DNA from: JBCDIQ01 sp039024295
Lineage (GTDB): Bacteria > Bacteroidota > Bacteroidia > J057
DNA length: 7,408 nt
Direction of reading: 5' to 3'
NCBI GenBank assembly: GCA_039024295.1
Contig: JBCDIQ010000306.1
Coordinates: forward strand, 1 to 7,408
Shown in pieces: positions 1-5,235 of this stretch (its first letter is position 1; each line of letters starts with the position of its first letter). The notes beneath the pieces are model-generated. The model saw only the letters and a list, made by a program, of their open reading frames with translations, searched no databases and was not told where the DNA came from. The translations under genes were made by a program, and so were the position numbers.

Positions 1-79
1 CCCAATTATTGCCTTAATTAAAATGGTTCCAGATGAAGGTTAGCTGAATTACGCGCGCCAATTTCCCTGTTATCCTGTT

Positions 80-1963
80 TTATGGTTCAAAACGTTTCCC
101 CACAAAGTAAGCTTGCAAATTCACTTCTGATGAAATACCCAGTTTCTTACGCAAGCGATACCTGGACTTTTTTACAGCAGCATCTGTTACATGGAGTAAA
201 TCGGCAATTTCCTTACTAGAAAGGTTCATCTTCATCAAAGCAATAAGGCGAAGCTCATTGGCGGAAAGGCCAGAATGCTGTTCGCTCAGGTGTACAAAGA
301 AGTCCTTGTGTAAAGATTTAAATGAATCCAGGAAGACCTCCCAGTCTGCTTCCTGGCTTAGGTTTCGCTCAAGGGTATGGGACAACCTACGGGAAATAGC
401 AAGCCCTTCTTTGTCTAGGTGAGGAGAGATTCGGTTGACCTCTTCCTTTAGGTTGCGCAGTAAATCATTTTTTTGAGCCAATTGAAGGATCTGGCTGCTG
501 AGTTCACGTTCCTTTTGCTCAAGCTCACGCTGCTTGAAGGAGAGCTCTGTCCCCAGGCGTTCCTTTTCCAGTTGAGCATTTTTTAATTTTTCTGCTTCTA
601 CTTCTTGCTTGCGAGCCGTGATTTCTCTGTCTTTTCGCTGGCGGGTTATCAGGTTCCAGACGATAAGGCCTCCAAGGATCACCGTAGCCAGCAGCCCGAA
701 TCCAAATGCGTTTTTCCGCAGACGTTCTGTTTCGGCTTCCTGTTCTAGTAGCAAGATTTCACGTTCGCGCTGTTGCACATCAAACTCTGTTTGCAGCCTG
801 GCAAGCTGGCGGGATTTGGCTTCATTAAACAGCGAATCTTTCACCTCCATGAATTGGACCAGGGTGAAATATGCAGGTTCATACTGCTCCAGATTTCTGT
901 AGGTAATGTATAGGGTTTCCAGTGCATTGGGAGACTCCTGATGAGGCCCCAGGGCTTCGGAATGCTCCTGGGCTTTCTGGGCAAAGGACAATGCCAGTTG
1001 GTGTCGCCCCAGGTAATTATAAGCCTGCGCCAGGTAATTGTAGCTGAGGTATAAATAATAGGTATTTTTGGATTTCTCCGCCATGTCAACTGCTTCTTTC
1101 AGGTAGGGCAAAGCTGCTTTCGCTTGGTCGTTTCGCATGAGCGAACGGCCAATCTGATTGAGACAGTTGAGTTTTGCGCGTTCATCGGGGTGCTTTTCAA
1201 GCAGGTTCAACGCCTCTTCCAGGACTTCTTGGGCTTTGTCGTACTGGCTAGTAGCATTGTAGGAATTGCCAAGGTTGATGAGCGCGTAGCTTAGCTTTCG
1301 GGGGTGGTCCATCTTTCGAAACTCAGAAACAGCTGACAGGAAACATTTGGCCGCAACTGAGTCATTGCCGTTCATGCCATAAAAAATCCCCAGGTTCAGG
1401 TTCACAAATGCTACATGGTAATTGTCCCCAAATCGTTCAAAGGCTGACAGGGACTGATAGAAGTACTGCTGCGCTTTTGAAAAAAGTCCCCGCCGCAACA
1501 GGACCAGGGCCAGCGAAAGGTGATTTTTAGCGATTAAGAAACTGTCGCCCAACTGAACCGCATAGTCTATGGCCATCTCCTCAGATGCCTGGGATGCCTC
1601 ATACCTCCCCAACACCCTGAACAGCTCTCCTCGGGAAGAGGCGATTTTTTCCTTGGCCGCCAAGCTCCCCTTTGACTGCACCTGTCCCCAGCTATCCTCC
1701 AATAGCGTCTCTGCCTTTTTGTAGGCTCCATGGGCCATATACTTTGAGGCGGCCTTCCCAACGGTGGCAAAATATAAGTCCTGATCTTCGTCCTCTTGAG
1801 CAAGTGTAATTGCCTGGCTTACCCAGGCATCTATGCTGTCTGCATTCCCGGTTTCAGCACGTTTTATCAACTGGCTGATCTGGGCAGTATCTGCTTGAGC
1901 AAAAAGCGGCAGACCGTATCCGGTCAGTAAGAGCAGGAAAGAACAATAGAAACACCATTTCAT
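80..1963 (-). CDS. Membrane-anchored TPR regulator with C-terminal LuxR-type HTH
   Basis: This is probably a one-component transcription regulator that senses outside the cytoplasm and binds DNA inside. Visible layout in 627 residues: signal peptide about 1-23 (hydrophobic core, then LFAQ|AD); a helical TPR array about 40-375, clearest in units such as ALINLGNSYNATSQYDKAQE (228-247) and YLAQAYNYLGRHQLA (310-324); coiled coil 378-417; one transmembrane helix 419-439 followed by RQRKDR; a second long Glu/Lys/Gln-rich coiled coil 441-515; and an HTH at about 565-611 (LSANELRLIALMKMNLSSKEIADLL, continuing to RYRLRKKLGI), with the recognition helix near 594-608. The NELR, SKEIA and RYRLRKKL elements are typical of TPR-HTH regulators in Bacteroidota. 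Topology is inferred: TPRs periplasmic, HTH cytoplasmic. There is no receiver or histidine kinase domain. The ATG at 1961-1963 directly precedes the signal peptide. The gene is divergent from the fibre gene at 2227, whose promoter region it is well placed to control. Ligand and targets are unknown. Confidence 0.9.
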   Translation of the reverse strand: MKWCFYCSFLLLLTGYGLPLFAQADTAQISQLIKRAETGNADSIDAWVSQAITLAQEDEDQDLYFATVGKAASKYMAHGAYKKAETLLEDSWGQVQSKGSLAAKEKIASSRGELFRVLGRYEASQASEEMAIDYAVQLGDSFLIAKNHLSLALVLLRRGLFSKAQQYFYQSLSAFERFGDNYHVAFVNLNLGIFYGMNGNDSVAAKCFLSAVSEFRKMDHPRKLSYALINLGNSYNATSQYDKAQEVLEEALNLLEKHPDERAKLNCLNQIGRSLMRNDQAKAALPYLKEAVDMAEKSKNTYYLYLSYNYLAQAYNYLGRHQLALSFAQKAQEHSEALGPHQESPNALETLYITYRNLEQYEPAYFTLVQFMEVKDSLFNEAKSRQLARLQTEFDVQQREREILLLEQEAETERLRKNAFGFGLLATVILGGLIVWNLITRQRKDREITARKQEVEAEKLKNAQLEKERLGTELSFKQRELEQKERELSSQILQLAQKNDLLRNLKEEVNRISPHLDKEGLAISRRLSHTLERNLSQEADWEVFLDSFKSLHKDFFVHLSEQHSGLSANELRLIALMKMNLSSKEIADLLHVTDAAVKKSRYRLRKKLGISSEVNLQAYFVGKRFEP

Positions 1964-2010
1964 GTATTCAAGGAGGAGAGGAGTTTGACAGATTTAAGGT
2001 ACAAAGTATA

Positions 2011-2021
2011 CAGTTAAACTG
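2011..2021. promoter_or_regulatory. 11-bp palindrome upstream of the regulator gene
   Basis: CAGTT-A-AACTG is a perfect 5-bp inverted repeat around a single A. It lies 47 bp upstream of the regulator's ATG (minus strand) and just downstream of where transcription would begin from the TAATTTTG element at 2042-2049. That is a suitable place for an autorepression site, and LuxR-type HTH dimers usually bind inverted repeats. It is short enough to be chance; the function is inference only. Confidence 0.25.
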
Positions 2022-2041
2022 CTAATGGGTTAAGAATGTGA

Positions 2042-2076
2042 CAAAATTAACCATCCACATTTAATTATCTTTCAAA
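2042..2076 (-). promoter_or_regulatory. Candidate Bacteroidota-type promoter for the TPR-HTH regulator
   Basis: Read on the minus strand, TTTG (2073-2076) is followed after 23 bp by TAATTTTG (2042-2049). The second element matches the Bacteroidota -7 consensus TAnnTTTG exactly, and the first matches the -33 TTTG/TTG element; the spacing is at the long end of what is described. The predicted start near 2035 gives a leader of roughly 70 nt before the ATG at 1963. A near-match, TATACTTTG (2002-2010, minus), lies closer to the gene and is an alternative. Confidence 0.4.
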
Positions 2077-2089
2077 TACTTACATAAGT

Positions 2090-2139
2090 GTCCACCTTTT
2101 GTCCACGCTGTAAAAAGGGTCCGGCTACCTTTTGTCTAC
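2090..2139. promoter_or_regulatory. Two 17-bp direct repeats made of four GTCYAC-like half-sites
   Basis: GTCCACCTTTTGTCCAC (2090-2106) and GGCTACCTTTTGTCTAC (2123-2139) match at 14 of 17 positions and are offset by exactly 33 bp. Each contains two hexamers 11 bp apart, so GTCCAC, GTCCAC, GGCTAC and GTCTAC start at 2090, 2101, 2123 and 2134. All four fall on the same face of the helix. The array lies between the divergent genes, just upstream of the regulator's candidate promoter and about 90-135 bp before the fibre gene's ATG. It could be an operator. The shared CCTTTTG core also resembles a -33/-7 promoter pair, so part of the similarity may reflect promoter function instead. Confidence 0.45.
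2126..2134 (+). promoter_or_regulatory. Weak candidate -7 element for the fibre gene
   Basis: TACCTTTTG resembles TAnnTTTG with one extra base between TA and TTTG. A TTTTG (2097-2101) lies 24 bp upstream and could act as the -33 element. It would give a leader of about 85 nt containing the hairpin at 2172-2207. It overlaps the second direct repeat, so a protein bound there would directly affect polymerase access. No exact TAnnTTTG occurs on the plus strand in this intergenic region. Confidence 0.25.
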
Positions 2140-2171
2140 CGTGGTTTTTTTTCTGGAATCGATGGATTGAA

Positions 2172-2207
2172 GAAGTTTGAATCAACCGAATAAAACGGTC
2201 AAACTTC
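2172..2207 (+). promoter_or_regulatory. Perfect 9-bp inverted repeat in the fibre-gene leader
   Basis: GAAGTTTGA (2172-2180) and TCAAACTTC (2199-2207) are exact reverse complements with 18 bp between them. Inside, CCG (2186-2188) can pair with CGG (2196-2198) around a 7-nt loop, leaving a 5-nt bulge on the left side. The structure ends 19 nt before the ATG of the fibre gene. It has no T-tract, so it is not an obvious terminator. It could be an RNA stem affecting translation or stability, or a DNA site for a dimeric regulator such as the divergent HTH protein. Confidence 0.45.
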
Positions 2208-2226
2208 ACCTCTAATTTTTAGATCC

Positions 2227-3723
2227 ATGAATACACATGTTATTTTTCGAGTTAGCCAATTATTTTTATTTGTTGGCCTGCTAATTACCTCCACCGTATT
2301 TGCCCAAGTGCCTGCGGGCATGAATTACCAGGCAGTCGTACGTGACGGCCAACAGATAATTGCCAACCAGCTCATGGGGGTTGAGTTCAGCATTTTTCAG
2401 GACTCCGCAGAAGTCTACAAAGAGACGCACATCATCACTTCTAATGAATATGGCCTGATCAATGCAGTGGTTGGTGAGGGAAATTCTCTTGTCGGCCAAA
2501 TGGATACCCTGGATTGGGCAAACGGCAGCTTTCGCCTCAAGGTCCGGGTAGATGCTGGAAACGGCTTCGAATCTCTGGGGGAAGTCCCCATCGTAAGCGT
2601 TCCCTTTAGCCGTCAATCGGAGTGGGTCAGCCGGATTGATAACTTTGAGCTACAGGCGCTGAAAGATGTAGATAGCCTATCCCCTGCCCAGGACCAGGTC
2701 CTTAAGTGGGATGGCACCAAGTGGACTACAGGAGACGGAACTGTCTGGGAGCAGTCTGGTTCCAATATCCATTACTCCACAGGACGCGTGGGCATCAATA
2801 CTGCCACACCTGCTGTTCAGCTGGGTGTACAAGGTACTGTGGACGTACTAGATTTATCTTCCGGGAGGCTTGGTACACGCATCTATGGATATGGAGCCGC
2901 AAATTTCTATGGCGATAATGGCAATAGAAATGTAGCCATTACTTACCCTTCCAGCAGCCTGAGAAACAATGGATTTGTGGGGGTGTATAACTCGTCCGGC
3001 TCCTTGCGCGCTCACCTGCAGGTAAATTCTGCCGGCGCAGGCGGCATTACCCTCAGGGGCGATAATGGACAGAACAATGCCGTCATTGGCTACTTGGGCT
3101 CAGATGGAAACCACGGGATTGTCTCTGCAATGGATGACGGCGGACGAACCCGTGCAAGCATCTACTCAAATACTTCTGACATTGGCGTGGTTCAAACCTA
3201 TGGCTCCAACAACAACTCTAACGCAGCCTTTGGCTACCTCACCGGCTATCCCAACAATGGATACGTTATGGCCCGCAGGTCATCAGGTGCAACAGAAGCA
3301 GGCATGTATGTGAATTCTTCTAACCGCGGCGTGGTATTCGGAGATGTCAAAAACTTTCGGATGGAGCACCCAACCCAACCAGGAAAGGAGATTTGGTACG
3401 CATGCATTGAAGGGCCAGAGGCCGCAGCCTATGAAAGGGGTACTGCCCGCCTGGAGAATGGGCGCGCGGTGGTCACTTTCTCTGAACACTTCCAAATGGT
3501 GGCTTCCACCAAAGATATGACAGTTATGCTCACGCCCCTTTCAGGTGCTTCAGAAGGATTAGCAGTCATCCGAAAATCTGAAAATGGATTTGAGGTGGTG
3601 GAACTCAGAAATGGATCTGGCAACTATGAATTTGACTGGGAAGTAAAAGTGGTTCGCCAGGGATTTGAGGATTATCAGGTCATACGAGATGAAAGCGAAG
3701 CCATGCCCTGGGACGGGAAATGA
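2227..3723 (+). CDS. Secreted fibre-like surface protein with internal 48-residue repeats
   Basis: This 498-residue protein is probably an extracellular or cell-surface structural protein. Residues 1-26 form a signal peptide (hydrophobic stretch, then STVFAQ). Residues 29-133 form an N-terminal domain frequent in Bacteroidota surface proteins, recognisable from PAGMNYQAVVRD at the start and VPIVSVPFS at the end. VGINTATPA (188-196) is the 'VGI..P' motif common in tail-fibre-like proteins. Residues 224-367 hold three repeats of about 48 residues. Residues 375-498 form a distinct C-terminal domain beginning KNFRMEHPTQPGKE and containing ACIEGPEAAAYERGTARL, a motif I associate with beta-rich fibre proteins including some phage tail proteins. 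There is no T9SS sorting domain and no SDxRLK chaperone motif of the S74 type. The ATG at 2227 is the only start that gives a clean signal peptide. A T9SS cargo gene lies 100 bp downstream, perhaps co-transcribed. The molecular role is unknown. Confidence 0.85.
   Translation: MNTHVIFRVSQLFLFVGLLITSTVFAQVPAGMNYQAVVRDGQQIIANQLMGVEFSIFQDSAEVYKETHIITSNEYGLINAVVGEGNSLVGQMDTLDWANGSFRLKVRVDAGNGFESLGEVPIVSVPFSRQSEWVSRIDNFELQALKDVDSLSPAQDQVLKWDGTKWTTGDGTVWEQSGSNIHYSTGRVGINTATPAVQLGVQGTVDVLDLSSGRLGTRIYGYGAANFYGDNGNRNVAITYPSSSLRNNGFVGVYNSSGSLRAHLQVNSAGAGGITLRGDNGQNNAVIGYLGSDGNHGIVSAMDDGGRTRASIYSNTSDIGVVQTYGSNNNSNAAFGYLTGYPNNGYVMARRSSGATEAGMYVNSSNRGVVFGDVKNFRMEHPTQPGKEIWYACIEGPEAAAYERGTARLENGRAVVTFSEHFQMVASTKDMTVMLTPLSGASEGLAVIRKSENGFEVVELRNGSGNYEFDWEVKVVRQGFEDYQVIRDESEAMPWDGK
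2896..3327 (+). repeat. Three 144-bp (48-aa) protein repeats in the fibre gene
   Basis: Residues 224-271, 272-319 and 320-367 align as repeats. Shared marks are YGDNGN / RGDNGQ / YGSNNN near the start, a hydrophobic patch ending in Tyr (VAITY / VIGYL / AFGYL), NNGFVGV / NHGIVSA / NNGYVMA in the middle, SSGSLRA / DGGRTRA / SSGATEA, and an Asn-rich end (VNSA / SNTS / VNSS). The first copy is offset by one residue relative to the others. A partial fourth start (GVVFGDV, 368-374) leads into the C-terminal domain. The similarity is at protein level; the DNA copies have diverged, so this is an old duplication. The Gly/Asn-rich pattern with alternating hydrophobics suggests a beta-helical or trimeric stalk. 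Confidence 0.7.
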
Positions 3724-3736
3724 GTGAACGGTTTTA

Positions 3737-3769
3737 CCCGCTTTGCGGGATTTTGTCCCGATTCTCGGG
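3737..3769 (+). terminator. Tandem, mutually exclusive short hairpins between the fibre and T9SS genes
   Basis: CCCGC-TTT-GCGGG (3737-3749) and CCCGA-TTC-TCGGG (3757-3769) are two perfect 5-bp GC-rich hairpins. The right arm of the first and left arm of the second can also pair (CGGGA 3746-3750 with TCCCG 3756-3760), so the structures compete. The first is followed by ATTTTGT, a weak U-tract, so partial termination between the two genes is plausible; RNA processing or stability control is an alternative. It starts 13 nt after the fibre stop codon. Confidence 0.35.
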
Positions 3770-3823
3770 CCTCAACAGTTCTCGATTTTCAGCCCAATTA
3801 ACCTACCCTCAAATTTTATCGAA

Positions 3824-4315
3824 ATGAACAGATATATATTGACCTGTCTCCTCTTGACAGGAAGTTTCCTCAACTCCTGGGGGCAGCTCCGAGCTACGCG
3901 GCAAGCCCTTGTGAACGGCGGCAACGTAATCAGCAACAGCCAACTCAGCATGAGTGTCTCCTTGGGCGAAATGGCAACCCAAACCCTAAAAGGGCCTACC
4001 CTCACCCTGACCCAAGGCTTTCAACAGCCTGCCACCCTGGTGAGCAGTTCCATTCGGCCTGAAGGTGTGCCAACAACCACATATGCGCTTTTTCCCAATC
4101 CCACTTCCAGTCATGCGTGGCTGGAAGTGATGGGCGAGTTTTCCAAGCCCGAAATTTTTCTGACAGATGTGCTAGGCAGGCCTGTGGCGAGGGCACAAGG
4201 TGAAGGACCCGGAAGATTCTATATGGATCTACGTGCCCTGCCATCTGGCCTGTACCTAGTGCATGTTGTGCAAGGTGCTACTACTCGAAAAGTACTACGG
4301 ATAAGACGAAATTGA
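3824..4315 (+). CDS. Small T9SS type A sorting-domain protein
   Basis: This is a 163-residue exported protein, presumably moved across the outer membrane by the type IX secretion system. Residues 1-21 are a signal peptide (MNRYILTCLLLTGSFLNSWGQ). Residues 22-70 form a short unit of the 'GG.....L..S.G......G..LTQGFQQP' kind (VNGGNVI 30-36, SVSLGEMA 44-51, LTQGFQQP 62-69), common in small Bacteroidota T9SS proteins. Residues 84-163 are a type A C-terminal sorting domain, with ALFPNPTS at 88-95, FLTDVLGRPV at 112-121, LPSGLYLV at 139-146 and the basic end RKVLRIRRN. The mature protein is therefore almost all sorting domain plus one small module. The ATG at 3824 is chosen because it immediately precedes the signal peptide; an in-frame TTG at 3743 would put a non-signal leader in front. 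No Shine-Dalgarno sequence is visible. It follows the fibre gene by 100 bp and is closed by the terminator at 4341-4378. Confidence 0.88.
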   Translation: MNRYILTCLLLTGSFLNSWGQLRATRQALVNGGNVISNSQLSMSVSLGEMATQTLKGPTLTLTQGFQQPATLVSSSIRPEGVPTTTYALFPNPTSSHAWLEVMGEFSKPEIFLTDVLGRPVARAQGEGPGRFYMDLRALPSGLYLVHVVQGATTRKVLRIRRN

Positions 4316-4340
4316 TTAAAAACCGAGATTTCCTGTTGTG

Positions 4341-4378
4341 TGCCCTTACAGCTGTTGTTGTAAGGGCATTTTCAATTT
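4341..4378 (+). terminator. Rho-independent terminator after the T9SS gene
   Basis: TGCCCTTACA (4341-4350) pairs perfectly over 10 bp with TGTAAGGGCA (4359-4368) around an 8-nt loop, followed by TTTTCAATTT. It lies 25 nt after the stop codon and marks the end of the fibre/T9SS transcription unit. Confidence 0.88.
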
Positions 4379-4447
4379 AAGGTAACGGGGAGGCAAAGTT
4401 CCAGGGGTAAATAGGGCACTCAAAAAGCTCCTGATAAAATATTATCC

Positions 4448-4456
4448 TATTTTTTG
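4448..4456 (+). promoter_or_regulatory. Weak candidate -7 element for the beta-barrel-like gene
   Basis: TATTTTTTG is one base longer than the TAnnTTTG consensus and lies 48 bp upstream of the ATG at 4505. No convincing TTG element is seen at the expected distance upstream. A promoter somewhere between 4379 and 4504 is expected because a strong terminator precedes it. Confidence 0.22.
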
Positions 4457-4504
4457 AATAACAGTTCCGTTATTTATGCAGGCATAATTGCTAACCGTAC
4501 TTCT

Positions 4505-5128
4505 ATGAAAAATTCCCTCTTGATCTTATTCTGTTTTATCCTTGGAGCAGGCTCATTATCTGCACAAACATTAGAATTGGGTGTATGGAGTTTACCCAAT
4601 TCTGCCTTTTCTTACTCAGGTGTAAACCTCCTTTACAGAAAACCACTCCTCAAAGAACGAACACTTCGTTTAGGGGTATTTTTAGAAGGCAATCAACTAT
4701 ACCGAGAAGAATGGGAGGTAAGCGCAGATAGGACCTTGTTAAAACGAGATTCAGTAGCTGGCTACTTGGTGGGGTTTCAGTTTGGTCTAGAAAAAACCCA
4801 TATATCATGTGATTTTCTGGAATTTTATACAGGGCTTGATGCTCAATTAGGAGCTGGGAGATCGGTCGAACGGCAGATAACCTTCGTCAACGACTTACTC
4901 CCGATCAACCGATCAGAAAAAAATGCTGATGGGCTGCAACTGGGCACAAACGCGGTTGCGTTGATGGGAGTAAGGATCAGCAAAAATGGTAAAATGGGAG
5001 CCACTTTCGAACCATCTGTCAGAATACGCGGGGTTTACACTTCCTTTGGTGACAGTGGCGAACGCTTCGATTTTAACATGGAAGGCATCTTTCTAAGATT
5101 AGGTGCTTGGTTTCGATTGGGAACCTAA
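4505..5128 (+). CDS. Exported protein, probable small outer-membrane beta-barrel
   Basis: I do not recognise a named family for this 207-residue protein. Residues 1-20 are a clear signal peptide (basic MKNS, hydrophobic core, AGSLSAQ). The mature part has alternating polar and hydrophobic stretches and many aromatic and glycine residues, for example LYRKPLLKERTLRLGVFLEGN, GYLVGFQFGLEK and, at the very end, GIFLRLGAWFRLGT, which suits a small beta-barrel or porin-like fold. It contains no enzyme motif and no T9SS sorting domain. The ATG at 4505 is preferred because the signal peptide starts there; an in-frame TTG at 4454 would add 17 non-signal residues. Its composition is visibly more AT-rich than the genes to its left. 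It stands alone between two terminators, so it is probably monocistronic. Outer-membrane localisation is inference. Confidence 0.7.
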   Translation: MKNSLLILFCFILGAGSLSAQTLELGVWSLPNSAFSYSGVNLLYRKPLLKERTLRLGVFLEGNQLYREEWEVSADRTLLKRDSVAGYLVGFQFGLEKTHISCDFLEFYTGLDAQLGAGRSVERQITFVNDLLPINRSEKNADGLQLGTNAVALMGVRISKNGKMGATFEPSVRIRGVYTSFGDSGERFDFNMEGIFLRLGAWFRLGT

Positions 5129-5141
5129 GAAAGCATACAAC

Positions 5142-5195
5142 ACCCCAAATCGTCTGATAACTTGACCAATCAGATGATTTGGGGTTACTCTTTTT
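5142..5195. terminator. Long hairpin terminator between convergent genes
   Basis: Positions 5142-5158 and 5169-5185 form a 17-bp stem with one G-T wobble, around a 10-nt loop. On the plus strand it is followed by TACTC and TTTTT (5191-5195), 14 nt after the stop at 5128. On the minus strand it lies about 50 nt past the stop of the acyltransferase gene at 5236 and has only a weak T-rich tail. It probably ends plus-strand transcription and may serve both directions. Confidence 0.85.
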
Positions 5196-5235
5196 AGATG
5201 GAAGAGGTCAAAGCCCGTTCAAGGCTCAGATTCTT

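Noticed and set aside
2..43. Open plus-strand frame from the window edge to TAG, possibly the tail of a convergent gene
   Set aside because: Only 13 codons, with no recognisable motif; too short to distinguish from chance.
609..902. Open frame on the strand opposite the TPR-HTH gene
   Set aside because: Ser/Arg-rich translation with no motif, fully inside a well-supported gene; an antisense shadow.
1971..1980. AGGAGGAGAG resembling a strong Shine-Dalgarno sequence close to a start codon
   Set aside because: It is on the plus strand, while the adjacent start (1963) is on the minus strand and reads CTCCTCC there. No plus-strand gene begins just downstream.
2281..2616. Minus-strand open frame within the fibre gene
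   Set aside because: No signal, motif or upstream promoter-like element; the plus-strand protein has a signal peptide and recognisable domains over the same bases.
3349..3720. S74 peptidase-type intramolecular chaperone at the end of the fibre protein
   Set aside because: No SDxRLK motif or Ser-Lys catalytic arrangement is visible; the domain pattern is different.
3743..3823. In-frame TTG start giving a longer T9SS protein
   Set aside because: It would place 27 residues with no signal character before a clear signal peptide, and overlaps the hairpin region; ATG 3824 fits better.
4454..4504. In-frame TTG start for the beta-barrel-like gene
   Set aside because: The extra 17 residues disrupt the signal peptide that begins at ATG 4505, and the TTG overlaps a promoter-like element.
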